Positions 1-21,316 of a stretch of DNA of 64,000 nt are shown in pieces. The stretch is from contig OY855903.1 in NCBI GenBank assembly GCA_963693305.1, forward strand, positions 52,915,650 through 52,979,649. The letters run 5' to 3'. The position numbers were made by a program, and so were the translations under genes. This DNA comes from Meandrina meandrites. Lineage: Eukaryota > Cnidaria > Anthozoa > Scleractinia > Meandrinidae. A model generated the notes under the pieces. The model saw only the letters and a program-made list of their open reading frames with translations, had not been told where the DNA came from and did not search any database. Positions within the stretch are counted from its first letter, which is position 1. Each line of letters begins with the position of its first letter.

Positions 1-165
1 GAGGGGATGGGAGAGGAATGGAAGGGGAGAGGGGGGAGGGGACGGGGAAAAAGAGGGGGAGGGGAGAGGGAGGGAGGGAGGGGGGGAGGGGAGGGGAGGT
101 AAGAGAAAGGGGAGAGGATGGGAGAGTAAGGCAGAGGGTAAGAGGGGGAGATGAGGGAAGGGTTC
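1..165. repeat. Purine-rich low-complexity tract
   Basis: Almost uninterrupted G/A sequence on the plus strand made of GGGGAG and GAGGGAG variants. It lies in the intron (or just before the next downstream exon) of the minus-strand sorting nexin gene. Any open frame through it is compositional and not a gene. Confidence 0.85.
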
Positions 166-295
166 ACTTGAGGAATGTTCTGAATATGGAGTCTTGGCTC
201 AAGGTGAATATTCTTGATAAGAAATCTACACTGGTTGCAGTTTAAGACAAATAAAAAAAAATATCATTTTCCTACAAGACACAATGGACACTTAC

Positions 296-9313
<9,018 letters not shown>

Positions 9314-9658
9314 CCTTGAAATGGATCTTACTCCATTTCACACAGGAAACGATGCTATTTTTGGTTGTGATGTCACGTGAACAAACTTGGTCGGCCGGAC
9401 GCTGGGAACTCAGCGATGAGCTCAGCAGGATACGATAGTAAAAATAAGTTTCTAAACGTGCAAAACAATTTTTAGTTACTTTCGTAGGGTTAATTACATG
9501 TACACGTGCAGTTGTCCAAACCATCAGAGTTACCGAAGTCGTGAAAACTTACATGTAATGTGGAATCTGGGGCACGTCGTGTTCCATTATTCCACGTACT
9601 ATCCTCTCCAGTTTTTGCTGTGCAAGAACATTGCAGACTCAGGAGGGAGATTTCCAAG
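9314..9658. promoter_or_regulatory. Bidirectional promoter, SNX9-like / REXO4
   Basis: The two start codons are divergent and only 345 bp apart, so both 5' UTRs and promoters must lie here. A palindromic E-box TCACGTGA is at 9373-9380. The REXO4 start codon is embedded in AAGATGGCGG (9656-9665), the consensus YY1 site often found at TATA-less housekeeping promoters. No TATA box is visible. That both elements act is inference. Confidence 0.6.
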
Positions 9659-12600
9659 ATGGCGGACGAATGTGAAAGTCAAAGCTTGAAACGTAAACGA
9701 AAACATAGCCGTGATTTAAATGATGGGAAAGAAAGAGCTACGGCTAAATCTAGCAAAAGAAACCCGAAAGTGAAAAATAAGCAGACTGTTCAGCCTAAAC
9801 TACCAAAAACCGCCACGGAAATGTCATCAAACTGGAAGTTGTTGCAAGCAGTAAGCACAGTATTCTTCAATTCTTGACGCTTTAAAAACGTTCAGTGGTT
9901 AATACATGCGGTTTGTTGTGTTTATAGCCTTACAATTCCATTACAAAGCGTGATGAAATTTAGGTTATTGCTGTATTGAAGCTTATTGCTTACATGTGAG
10001 TGTACTGTAAGGTAAACTTAAGTTTGCTATTTCAAAAGCTGAGGTTATCTCAATTGAACGTAATTGTTTAGTTGCTTCAAAAAGAAAGAAAGGTCAAGGT
10101 CAAGGAGCAGAAAGGAGAAGTGAAACCCAGGAGCAAGAAGACATTCAAGAAGAAGTTGAAACCAAATTCTGCCATAGAGAAAGCAACATGGCAAGTTTAA
10201 ATCAGTGCAGAGAATAAACTAAATTATAATTATAAATAACCATTTCCTTGCTAATTCCAGGTAAAGGCAGTCATCTAACAGAACATTTCACAGAAGATTC
10301 ATTGCTTGAAATTAGGGCTTTTACAATGTGTTCTGGACATAGTTGCCATAAAACAATAAAATCAAAAGACAACTTGACAGTACTGTCCGAAATTAAATGT
10401 CTCTCTAAACAACGGCTAAACAATATGTTCTCATTTGTGTTCAGTATTCAAAGCATTGGCCAGGGCTCACATAGATCAAACACTTTTTGGTTCAAAGATA
10501 GAATGTTTCATGTATTAGATCTATGTGTGACTCGTGGGCCAAAAGTATACTATAATTAGGCTTTAAATTAATGGAAAAGGCAAGGATGCATAAGTTATTT
10601 TACAATACAGTCCAAGGAAGTGAGATTAATGAGGGGATTTATAAATTTATTTCTCACTCTGGAGAAAAAAGGCAAATGTGCAGGAATCATTCCATACTGT
10701 TAAATGAGGTTTTTAACAATGGCCAATCATAAAGAACATTACAGTAAATTTCTGGTATATTCGTAATTAGTCTATTCATTGGCCTAAAATTTTAGAAATC
10801 AAGCTTAATAATGGAAAAATTAATCAAACATGAATTACTTTTGACACTCAAGTGAAGATCCCTCTCCTGTTACTGTAAAAACACTGTGCCCTAAAATCAG
10901 GCCACTGGCTGTAGATGTGTGCACATCATTTGACTCCCTTGTCATTGTTTATTGCTGTGCTTTGTATCCCTTGTTACTGCTGGAAATCTTGCTGCGATGA
11001 TGTGACAAAGCCACTATGGGATTTCGTATATCTGTATGCATACCTGTGGTGATTGTATGGACGTTTTTGTCTTCTTTTAGCCCCAATGAAGTGTGGTTCG
11101 ATGACGTGGACCCTGAAGATCTTGAAGAAATTTCAGGAAAAAGAATTAAAACATGTAACGGAGATCCCAGTGATGTGCTGGTAACTGGAAATCTTGAAGG
11201 GTTTGTAACTAAGGCATCATGAATTTGTTAGACATAAACAATTACTACATGCCTCTGAACAGTTTTTACATGTATGTAAATGTGTTATTTTCTGATCACA
11301 AATATCTCTGTAGCACAAGAACACCGAACAACACATGTAACAAGTTTACATGAAGTTTACCCAAAATTCTTACCAGGATATTGATGATGATACATGTATG
11401 TTATGAGCAAGATTTTCTTAAGTATGTCAGGGGAGACAAATGTTGTAATAGAACTCACTAAGAAGAGATAGCATTCATTTTCAGACATTTGACTCATTGA
11501 CTGGGAATGAAATAAAATAATAATTATTGTTAATTATTGAGCAGAGAGAAGTGGAGGGAACTCATTTCTGGCCTTATCCCCCACCTGGGAAATGGAACTT
11601 GACTTTGAACCCCTCTAGCTACCCCCAGGGGGGTACTCGAAGTATACATGAAGGGGGGTCCGACGGAGCTTTATATTGCAAACCCAAAAAAATACCTGGC
11701 ATCAAAATTTCCAACCCAAAAAATACAATACCTCAATACTGATACTGATTTATTCAATTAAGCAGAACTTTCTAATGCATGATTTTGTTCGCTCGGAGAT
11801 AAGACCCAAAAAAATATGCATATTTTTTTAAGACCTAAAAAAATATGTGACAGATCTCTTGACCCAAAAAAATACCAAGCATGTAAATTTTTAACCTAAA
11901 AAATAAGAACTTTCAACTTACGGTAAGTGATACACATGTATACTGGAAGTGGACTAAGTGGATTAACAACTGTGACCCAAGTTCCGATTTTGTCCTTAGC
12001 ATCTTGTTTTACAACCATCTCAAGTTGTTTTTTTTTTTACCAGGATAACAAAAAAGATTGCTCTGGACTGTGAGATGGTTGGGGTTGGGTTTGATGGCAA
12101 GCGACACATGCTGGCAAGAGTATCCATTGTTAACTCTCATGGTCATGTTGTCTATGACTGTTATGTGGCACCGCAAGAGAAGGTGGTTGATTACCGCACT
12201 CCTGTCAGCGGGATAAAACCTACAAACTTAAAAAATGGTAAGTCCCAGAAATGATTTTGCTTGAAGAAGGTAAAGAAGATGTAAATGTCATGCCATCTGT
12301 AGGGGTCTTAGAAACAAAAATTAAATGCTACATGTAGTACTTACCTCTGGTTTCTGTAGGATGCTAGGCATGCAATGTGTGAAAAGGGCTTCACTTACAC
12401 CGCACAGTGCTGCAACTATACAGCCCTTTGCTTACATTACTTGTCTGGGATACTAGACAATGTTGATGAAGGTAGGTTAAGTCTGTGTTCAAGCCTAGTG
12501 GCCCATGAGGCCAGAGCTTATCCCGTTTTCCATAGCATAAAGCAACTAGGAGTGTTTGTACCCCCTCTGGATGTGATGCTAGTCCATCGCAGCAGTAAAT

Positions 12601-15503
12601 TCAACAGTACCCAATTACACACCTGGGTGGAGATAGACACTGTGAATTAAGTGTCTTGCCCAAAAACACAACACATTACCCTGGCGAGGACTCGAACCTG
12701 GAACACTTGATCCAAAGTCCAGTGCACTTACCATTGTAGTCTGGGTTTGAGCACTGGTCCAGTTTTTACTCTCATAGTGCCTCTTTCCACCCAGGTGTAC
12801 AAATGGATACCAGCAGTCTTAATGCTAGGGGTAACTCTGCAGTGGACTAGCATCCCATCCAGTTGAAATGCTCTTAGTTGTTTAATGCTCCATGCAGACT
12901 TTACCAGCAAAATACTATTCCTGCTCTCCTCCATGAGATTCGTAGTCCATGGAAGCATATCCTCCAATAAACCAGTAACTTTCCCAGATTCATTTTTCAT
13001 GATATTGTTTGGTTCCAGAAAATATCCATACTCCCCCCACAGAAGGGATTGGAAATTCCGGGTGGGAGGGGGGGGGGGGGGGGGGGGGTGTCAAAGAGCC
13101 AAAAATTTAAACAATGTGTGAAGCTAAACTGGAATTTCTGGAGGGGTGGGGGAGTCATAGGGCAAATCCCTTCCGTGGAGGGGGGGTATGGATATTTTCT
13201 GAAACCACACATTCTAAGTGACTCAACTTGAACAAAACGTGCAGCTGAAGTAACTAAGTGGACTATTTCTGGGAACAATATTACAGTGGGCTGCTATCAC
13301 CACAAAAATCGATGGATATAAAAATTAATACTGATGTATGTTTAAAGTATTAAATAAATTCTCCCTTCTTTTTAAAGTGAGTTCTGTTCGTTCTTTTTAT
13401 TTGCGCTCTTCTTTGTCTCAGCTCCAGACTTCAAGGCAGTTCAACTCGAAGTATCGAAACTTCTCAAAGAAAAAATCCTTGTTGGGCATGCTTTAAAAAA
13501 TGACCTTGAGGTGAGTTGTTTTATTCTGTTGAGTAGCACATGAAAACAAGAAGCTGATAAACTAGAGGCCTTCTATTTTACAATTAGACTATGAGCATGC
13601 AGACTGTCGCTCGTAGAAAACGAGAGTGAGTATTGCAATAATTGTTTTAGTAGAAACTCTGAAGGATTGCAGTCCAAAACCTACAATTTTATGCACTTTT
13701 AAGCCAAAAATCAAGAATATTTATCTTTTTATCAGCAAATAGAAAGCAATGGGAGAAACAAGAAACAAGATTCACGGATTTTCAGTAGGACACAACTAAG
13801 TTTCTATTGACTGAAATTAAAATACAGTATCTAAAATACCTTGCTCATTCACTGAACAAGCATGGGCCAATTCACCATAGCATCTAGAAGAAATTGGTAA
13901 TGATGATGATTATAATTTAATGATGTCAGTTGGACGTAGGTGTTATGAATCAATTTGTTATTTTATTATCAGCATAGCTCTTTTGACGATCAGGTTTGAT
14001 TAATTTACAAATTAAAATAAATTAATAAAGATCGAATTAACTCTGTGTATTTTATAGGTGTTGCTCCTTGATCATCCTCGTAAAAATATTCGAGATACAG
14101 CCAAGTACAAACCATTTCAAGAAATAGTCAAGGTGAGTAATTTTCAGGTTGAAGTTTGAGTTTCATCCTATAGCAAAAATGAATTGTAGGAAACAATACA
14201 TACATCACGTATGAGATAAAATGATATCGGACTAATATGTTTATTCAAGTTCAGCTTCTTTTATGTAATTTGTGTTTATGATAGGTAAAGGTAAAGTCTG
14301 CTTACGAGCCAAGGGGCCCATCAGGCCGGAGCTTATCCCGGTTTCTGTAGCATGAAGCGACTAAGAGTATTTCTACTCCCCCCTGTATGGGATGCTAGTC
14401 CATCGCAGGGTTACCCCCAGCAGTAAATTTGCCAGTACCCATTTATACACCTGGGTGGAGAGAGGCACAGAACACGATGCAGTGCCAGGGCTCGTACCCG
14501 GGCCGTTCAATCTAGAGACCAGCGCACTAACCATTAGGCCACTGCGCCTCCCACATTTGTGTTTATGATGGCATGTAAAAATATTTCATATCATTTATCG
14601 GATTTGCTGTCCTCGTATATTTTTGTATATATTTATCCTGTTTTTTTTTTGTTTCTTTGTTGATCTGTAGAGTAAGAGACCTTCATTACGAAATCTTGCA
14701 AAACAAATTCTCAACATAAGCATCCAAGAAGGAGAGCATTCTTCTGTAAGTATTGCCAGATCACCTCTTATAGACCTGCTGCAAACTTTTATTGTGTGAA
14801 ATTTTTTTTGTTACTGGGCACATAGGGATGCATTTTTTGCGAAATTTGTGTAGTACTAACAACATTGTTCATGCTGGTTTTGAAGTTTTTAGAGGTTCTC
14901 TGTGGGTTTTTACAATTGTTTTTAGGGCTTTTCGTGCACTAAGAATTGTGGGTATTTGTACCAGTCGCCATCCTTTTCGGTACGGTGGATTTTACCTTAC
15001 ATTTCTTTTGCTGATTGCTCAAGTAATGAATAACGCTATCCACTACATTGAGCGGTTTTCAATTGAGTGTTGTAAAACCAAAACCAAAGTAATCACTCTG
15101 GCCAATCACAAAAGGCACAGACAATCCAGTGAACCAATCAAAACTCGAAGCTTATGTCTGTAGCCGGCGCAAAGTGCGGGAAAACGTGTGAGAGTGAGTC
15201 GCGATTGGTTTTGGTTTCGTGCATCTGATTGGTTGAGAAAGTGGCAGGAAGCGTAGTGATGCAAAACGTAATTCTCAGAACTGTCAGTTAGGACAACTTG
15301 TACTCAAACTTGGGACTGTGGAAGTTAAAAAATATTCACATTTGATCAATTTCCTGCGTTCACAGGTACAAGACGCACAGGTGGCCATGAAACTCTACAC
15401 ACTGCATAGGAAACACTGGGAAAGACAGTTAAAAGAGGCCAAATTCAAGTATTCAAAGAAAGGAAATGGAATTAAACAAATGGACACAAATCAAGATAGA
15501 TAG
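9659..15503 (+). CDS. REXO4: RNA exonuclease 4 (DEDDh 3'-5' exonuclease)
   Basis: Eight coding exons: 9659-9850, 10072-10190, 11081-11200, 12044-12237, 13422-13510, 14058-14132, 14671-14745, 15366-15503; about 333 residues. The N-terminal exons are Lys/Arg-rich ([17 protein letters not shown]), as expected for nucleolar targeting. The exonuclease domain begins in exon 4 with ExoI motif [10 protein letters not shown], continues with RVSIVN and [10 protein letters not shown], Exo[11 protein letters not shown] in exon 5, and Exo[14 protein letters not shown] across exons 7-8, so all DEDDh residues (D, E, D, H, D) are present. REXO4 is a conserved nucleolar exonuclease linked to pre-rRNA processing. 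Start chosen at MADECESQ because the YY1-type AAGATGGCGG context sits there; an upstream in-frame Met at 9560 is less likely. Exon 2 uses a GC donor. Shares its promoter with the sorting nexin. Confidence 0.94.
10191..10196 (+). promoter_or_regulatory. REXO4: Non-canonical GC donor of REXO4 intron 2
   Basis: The exon must end at 10190 to join in frame with the acceptor at 11079-11080; the intron then starts GCAAGT, the strong consensus of GC-AG introns. The nearest GT (GTTTAA, 10195) would put a stop codon at the start of exon 3. Confidence 0.75.
12473..12740 (-). mobile_element. tRNA-derived SINE, diverged copy
   Basis: On the minus strand it carries the same order of blocks as the better copy at 14284-14552: a tRNA-like head with a GGTTCGA-type B box (complement of CTCGAACCTGG), CACCCAGGTGTG, GATGGACTAGCATC and a tail. 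It lies in REXO4 intron 4, tail-first, adjoining an opposite copy. Confidence 0.6.
12729..12912 (+). mobile_element. SINE copy in opposite orientation
   Basis: Plus-strand copy with CCACCCAGGTGTACAAATGG and GTGGACTAGCATCCCATCCA in the same order as the other members. Its head overlaps or abuts that of the neighbouring minus copy, giving a head-to-head pair. Confidence 0.55.
13010..13206. mobile_element. Small poly-G TIR element
   Basis: Ends are inverted copies: GGTTCCAGAAAATATCCATA at the left and TATGGATATTTTCTGAAACC at the right. A run of about 20 G and CTGGAATTTC-like units lie between. Same organisation as 7402-7920. It sits in REXO4 intron 4. Confidence 0.65.
14284..14552 (-). mobile_element. 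tRNA-derived SINE
   Basis: Read on the minus strand, the first ~70 bases resemble a tRNA gene: A-box region GTGGCCTAATGGTTAGTGCG and B-box region GGTACGAGCCC. The body contains CACCCAGGTGTATAAATGGG and GATGGACTAGCATCCCAT. At least three relatives occur in this window (12473, 12729, 27885). It lies in REXO4 intron 6 with no effect on splice sites. Confidence 0.7.
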
Positions 15504-15814
15504 CACCACAGTGTCACAGGCTTGGTCTACAAATGTATGCCACAGGTTTACCAAGTGCTTGTGCCTGTACCTGTACTAGTTTTTAGTCAGGGAAGGCAAG
15601 TGAAGGATTCGTTTTGGTTGGTGTCCTGTGCTCGAGGATTCATTTGTTGTTGGGTTCCTGTGCCCGAGTTTTCCCAGGAATGTTTCTTGGTAACCTGATT
15701 TATCATCGTGAAAGTTACACCTATGCGCGCGTTGAACAATGATAACCAGAGACCGTAATGACTGCAGTGTGTCGGTTTCACAAAGAAAGATGAATATGGA
15801 GGGGTGGTAGTGCG

Positions 15815-15820
15815 AATAAA
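15815..15820 (+). terminator. REXO4: Probable REXO4 polyadenylation signal
   Basis: First canonical AATAAA downstream of the REXO4 stop codon, about 310 bases after it. Confidence 0.5.
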
Positions 15821-15829
15821 TCACAATGA

Positions 15830-17285
15830 AGATTAAAAAGCGTTATCTGGGTTTAAATTACAAGCTTTCAACTTTTTCGCTCACAGTCTTCAAAGGGGAA
15901 AATAAAAAATAATAAGAATATTTTTTATGTTACCCGTCGAAGACTGTAGGTCAAACAGTCGAAAGCTGGTATTTTTTTTTGCAAACATTTTTCCTAAAGA
16001 AAGTTAAGCCGGAGAAGGTTTTAAATCTTCATTATAGAAGCACGTGTATCAGGCAAAAGCCGAGGTGGATGGACTACTGAAATCAAGTTATGCCTCCGTC
16101 AACACTCGTTACTGACAACATATCCCTGTCGCTAATTTCGGAGAGTTGCTGTTTACGGGAGTCGTTCGTAGGTAGCGAAGAATGTAACGACGTACATAAG
16201 TCGAGCCATCTTACCGTAATCGGGTCAAATGTGTAAACAGGTACATCGCCAGCACTCACAAAAAAAATGTGACCATATACATGACTGGTTTTATTTATAG
16301 AAAAATCACAATAATTCTAGGAATATTCCTTTTAACCAATCTAAATTCGGATTTTGTGATGGAAAGTTCGATTTCCCCTTGGCTTCCATTTATGGGCAAA
16401 CCAATCTTAGATTGTAATCCGAACCTCACGTGCACAATCCACCTTCGAGGGTGGATGAGATTTTCGTTTCGTCTGAGCTTGTGGATATCATATATCACGT
16501 GGTCAGTTAGATGGGCACACGTGATCAGTCGGCTCGATCTTTTTCTTAAATTTGTGTTCCAGCTGACGAGATTAGACGATAATTAGATTAGAACATTCTT
16601 GAATAACTAAATCCAAAAATAGATTGGGTAAAAGGAACACTACCTTAGAGACCAACAGAACTGAAGCTGTTGAAATAATTTACTATCAGGACAGAATGTA
16701 ACATGCGTTGTACATTAAAGTTGTTTTCTCTAAAATGGTGTGCTAAAAAGTACAATTGTAGCTAAGAGCACTTCAACAACTGTAAGCTAATTCTTATGGT
16801 ATCACTGCTCAGACCTGAGAACCCGCAGGTCATTTTTCATGTGAAGATTTGATTTTTAGAGCGGGTGCAGGATTTTATCCCACTAAATTCATCTCGAGTG
16901 AAAGATTTTAATTTTCTAGTGTTAGTATTAAGTTGTTTTCTATCCATAATCTACAATAAGTTTGATTATAATAGTTTTATTGCGCCATTTTAGCATGTTA
17001 GGGCAAAAGAATGCGCAAAATATGCCACGTTATTACACTGTAGAACAGGGCAAAAATACGGAATGAAAGCAGAGCGACAAAATGGCCGAACCAAACCTTA
17101 ATTTAATCCTCCGAAAAATACTACGCAGCTCGCAAAATATCCGCGCGTATTATATGTTAAACCATCAATTATGGTGTATTTATTTGAGATCTGTTGTACC
17201 TCGGTCGCAAAATTTGGAAAGATTGTTTCAATGATCAAGACAAAATGAAGCCAGGAACGATAATAGATAATAGTTCTAAGCATAT
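15830..17285. other. Intergenic, no gene seen
   Basis: No coding exon, RNA gene or clear element. 15880-15975 holds a short hairpin next to CGAAA that weakly recalls the Penelope hammerhead but lacks the conserved core. Confidence 0.6.
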
Positions 17286-17289
17286 GGTG

Positions 17290-17660
17290 TAATGATTCGG
17301 AATTTTTGCATAATTTTGCTTTGTTTTGCTTATTTACTTGGCTTCAACAATTCACCCAGAAAATTTGTTTTAAATCGCACCTCCTCGCCCACGATCTTGA
17401 AAAAGAGAAGGCCAAAAACCATGTGATACCTCGTCAGCCCAACACGAGAAAAATTTACAAAACACGCGCCGTCAGCGAGAGTTTTCTTCTGAATTATCGC
17501 AAAAATGTCCTATAAAACAGAAAACTGATTTTCATTCAATTTAGTAAATAGAAGAACCAAAATGTCAAGTGAAAAAATTGACTATAGAAACCGCGGATGC
17601 TCCGAAAAAAAAATAACAGCAGGGGCAGCTGTAGTGTTAACTATCCCTAGCATGGTAAAA
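17290..17660. repeat. Dispersed duplicate of 51600-52060
   Basis: Shares long similar stretches with 51600-52060 in the same orientation (TTTTTGCATAATTT, CTTCAACAATTC, GGGGCAGCTGTAGTGTTAAC). The distant copy sits inside the F5/8C-protease gene. Whether it is a mobile element or a segmental duplication cannot be told from two copies. Confidence 0.55.
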
Positions 17661-18039
17661 TGGCGAAATGGTGGAATAATGAGATAACTAACTTTGGGCT
17701 GCATGTTTTTTATTACGTCTGCAAACTCGATGTTGCAAGAATGAGAAATCCAGCGCATTCATATAACTATATGTATAAATAACGTTCCTGATTTTTAGGT
17801 CTGAAATCAAGTCTACTCTTGGCCACTTTACAATATCATTAGTAACTATTGTCGATATGATAGGTATCGCCTGTAAAGGCCATTTTTGATGTGGTAAATA
17901 GGGATTACAAAGATACAGTGTGAAATTTCAACTGGTTACACCTGACACTGTACAGTCCAACACTGTGAAACCCACGATCAGTTTTTGATTGAGAGTTTCA
18001 CAGAGTTGAACTTTACAGTTTTACATGGACACTTCTTTA

Positions 18040-18990
18040 TTTGTCGTGAAATTGTAACTGTTTCACTGGGGATCCTTCAGTCTGGAAAAGTGATCCAACT
18101 GATACGGATCATTCATTAGCAATATCAAGTATGATTTTGAATATCATTATAAAGATAAGCTCTCCATACGAACAACAATCAGTGTACTATTGAAGTAAAA
18201 TGAAAATTTGTATTTCTAGTTATTATTACTGATAAACTCTAATTGGATTTCGTGTGTCTATACGCTGTTACACATAATACGGAAACCAGGCAAAATGGGT
18301 ACAACATTACAAACTAGACGTTAAATTGAGCGTGAATTCGCAGTGATGAAGGAAATCGACTTTGGTATATTTCGTGAACAGGAAAAATTTCAGCAACGCG
18401 CATCTTTTTTTAATTTTTTAAATGCTGATAAAGTTGTTTTGTTCTTAAAAACCTTATTGATCTTTTAGTTGACATGTCCAGGATTGAACTGTAATGAGAT
18501 GCACGTTTTTTTTTATGAATGGCATCACAAAGTGTCCTCATAAATAAAAGTTCACCAAAACACACCTAAATCTGGCAAATATGAAGTAACATGGAAATGC
18601 CAAATGACGCAGTCAAACATGAAGTAGTTCTATTAAACAATACTTGCTTTCAATCCTGGACATAAGTGTCTTTTAGTTCTAAACTAAGGATAGGTGACGC
18701 ACAAAACGTAAAGGACGAATGGACACAACTCAAAATAGGTAGCAGCCGACTCGTCGACGTTAATTGCTCATTGTTTTTTTTTTTCTAAGGATCAACTAAT
18801 CATGTTTGAATAATACTAAGTTCAAGATTATCTAGCTTTAAAATCAAATACTTCTCTTCATATGAAAAGAGTGTTGATTTGTACATTCAGCTGGCTTCTA
18901 AACAGGTAACGTATACATAACGAGGATATATAAATATTTTCAAACATCTGGAGTTCCCATTTTCGATTTGGACTAAACAAGAGAAGATTG
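18040..18990 (+). repeat. Upstream copy of a duplicated promoter-like block
   Basis: Similar along its length to 19150-19232 plus 20606-21381 (ACTGGGGAT, TTATTACTGATAAACTCTAATTGGAT, the CAGGTAACGTATAC block, and TATATAAATA at 18927-18936). It is the older or inactive copy of the sequence that carries the TATA box of the protease gene. Confidence 0.6.
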
Positions 18991-19232
18991 TCGGGGCAAC
19001 AGTAAACACCTTGAGGAATACAAAAATTACAGACTTCATTGTAATTTCTTTAGAACACGTTTCTTAGTCGCGAAAAGTCCTCACAACGACTCGTCCGCAT
19101 CTCGCAAAGCGATGCACAACCAAAAGGTCATTAGATTCAGTTTTTTTAAGACATGAAATTGTGACTGTCTTACTGGGGATACTTTGGACTGGAAACGTGA
19201 TTCAACTCACTAAGGTCATTCATCAGCAATAT

Positions 19233-20598
19233 CAAGAGAAAATGAGGGGACAGAGAGGGACGCGCCCAGTCAAGGCCTTGGGATATGTCAATTTTACTTA
19301 AGTTATTTTTAGACGCTGCCCTGTTTCCCTTGACGTCCGCACACGTCACCCAAGGCGTGAGAAATTTGAACAACAAAGGCGGACTGCGTGGAGATACGTT
19401 TCTTCGATAAAAGCGACTTGTGGAATGGTATTTTTTAAGAGATAATTCAGAACAGAAGAGAGATTCTACAATCTGTCACAAATCCAATGGCTCTAGGAAA
19501 TATCGAATTTTGTCGAAGAATACGAGTCAACAAAGTTGCGCGAGGGAGGGCTACATTTCAATCATGTGGTGCTAGGACATCACGTAACGAGTAAGGGAAA
19601 TGATAGAGCTCAAGTGTCAAAGCGCTTGGCCTAATTGATGCAGGAAACAGATACAAGACAGAGCATCTCTTTAAATTAAAATTATAGCTTTCTCGTTGTA
19701 AAGCTACAGCAGCTAGTGTCAGTACTAAACAACAAAACGTGAGCTTTATTTGCGATGCATGACCATTAAACATTACAGTATTGCGAAAGCATAAACCGGA
19801 CATAGATGAATACCGATATGTTACCTGTGATAAGACACAACACACCTTGCAACAACAATATTATAAACGGTCAGGCCGGCGTCGCAAATATAATTGCAAG
19901 TTATCATCTTCACGAAAAGTTTCAGTCCTTGTCCTTCCAGAGCAAAAATTTTGAGAGGTTACAAAATATCTAGCAAATTGAAACGAGCCAAATTAAATCG
20001 CACGGACACGAAATATTTAGCAAATGAAAGGTGTTAATAAAACGGCTCGAAACCATGCAGTCCTGTGACCTGTATACTCTATTCAACTTGAAATGCCTCC
20101 AAATAATATCTACATTATGAAGCATAAGCGAAGACCTGTTTCTTTTTCTTTTCCTTTTTCCTATTATATCTTACGAGGCAAGTCAGTTATTTGAAGACAC
20201 GGTTCTAAGAGAGAAACTTTGAAGACAATGGCTACCAAAATACGTCGCAAATAAAAAGCCCACGGTAGGGAGTCCGAGTAGGCCGGTCACGATTCTTATA
20301 ACACTAGCGTCCTCAGAAGTCGTTAACGTCGGAGTGCTTTCGATACATGCGAAACTATTTTTGCCAATATCGATATCGAAATCTAAACGCCTGTAAATTC
20401 CACTTGGAAAGACATGTTGAATATTCAACAGGACCAACAGCCGACAGAACAAATGTCACGCTTGTACGGTCTAATGTCTTTTCCAGAGCCGGAAATACGT
20501 TTCCGTGGACGTCCGCATCTCTAAAAATAACTTTCATGGAATCGACATATCCCGGCCAACGCCCTCAAAGTCTCTCTCTGTCCCCTCATTTTCTCTTG
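19233..20598. mobile_element. TIR element, 1.37 kb, with 7-bp target duplication
   Basis: Ends are inverted: CAAGAGAAAATGAGGGGACA at the left, the reverse complement at the right, with similarity extending about 120 bp inwards. It is flanked by GCAATAT (19226-19232 and 20599-20605). The duplicated block at 18115-18130 shows the uninterrupted site. No transposase frame is seen. The long TIR suggests a Mutator-like or hAT-like non-autonomous element; not resolved. Confidence 0.72.
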
Positions 20599-21306
20599 GC
20601 AATATTAAGAATGATTTGAAATGTTATAATTAAGATACCCTGTGTATAGAAACAGCAATCAGTCCACTATTGAAGTATAATCAAAATTTCTGTTTGAAAA
20701 TCGTTTGCAATTATTACTGATAAACTCTAATTGGATCCGATTTTTTTGCGTCGCTACGTTTTCTTTTTTCAATATATGCAGAGTTGCTTTGTATGTGGAA
20801 AACAGACTTAACAGTATTGCTACAAAAGGCAATCTCCGAATTGAGCTTATTTGGCAGTGTCAAATTAAATCAAATTTAGTTTATCTCGTGCACATGGTAA
20901 ATAAAACCAAAACCACTTTTTGTATTTGTAAGGGCTGATAAAATTCATTTGTTTTCTTAAAATGTTTTGTGCTCGTTATCTTAACGAAGGAGCGGCGATA
21001 CCAGCACTGGCAGTACACGCACGGTATAAAATCATTGCCATTATGAGATATAAAAAAGGAAAAATTGAATATTAAACTGGAATGTACCAAACCACGAATT
21101 GAATTTTTTTTTACGAAAACTACAGAATATACAGAACATACTTCGCAGCAAAGAGAAAACTTAATACGTGCAAATAATGATGCCCCCCAAAAAACATTAG
21201 TTTCAGTTTATCTTGATTCGAAATCAAATTCTTCTTTCCATTTGTAAAGAGTGTTGATTTGAGCATTCAGCTTGTTTCTGAATAGGTAACGTATACCCCA
21301 TGACGA

Positions 21307-21316
21307 TATATAAATA
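21307..21316 (+). promoter_or_regulatory. Probable TATA box of the serine protease gene
   Basis: TATATAAATA precedes a short putative 5' UTR exon ending at 21381 (donor GTAAGT). The coding exon with its acceptor starts at 21623. An almost identical TATA context is at 18927-18936 in the duplicate block. Confidence 0.5.

Noticed and set aside
14792..15163. 123-residue plus-strand frame between REXO4 exons 7 and 8
   Set aside because: It lies in a REXO4 intron, begins in poly-T sequence and has no domain; the exon borders on both sides are well supported.
15880..15975. Possible third hammerhead (stem ACTGT/ACAGT followed by CGAAA)
   Set aside because: The CTGANGA core is not present (TCGAAGA instead) and no Penelope coding remnant is adjacent.
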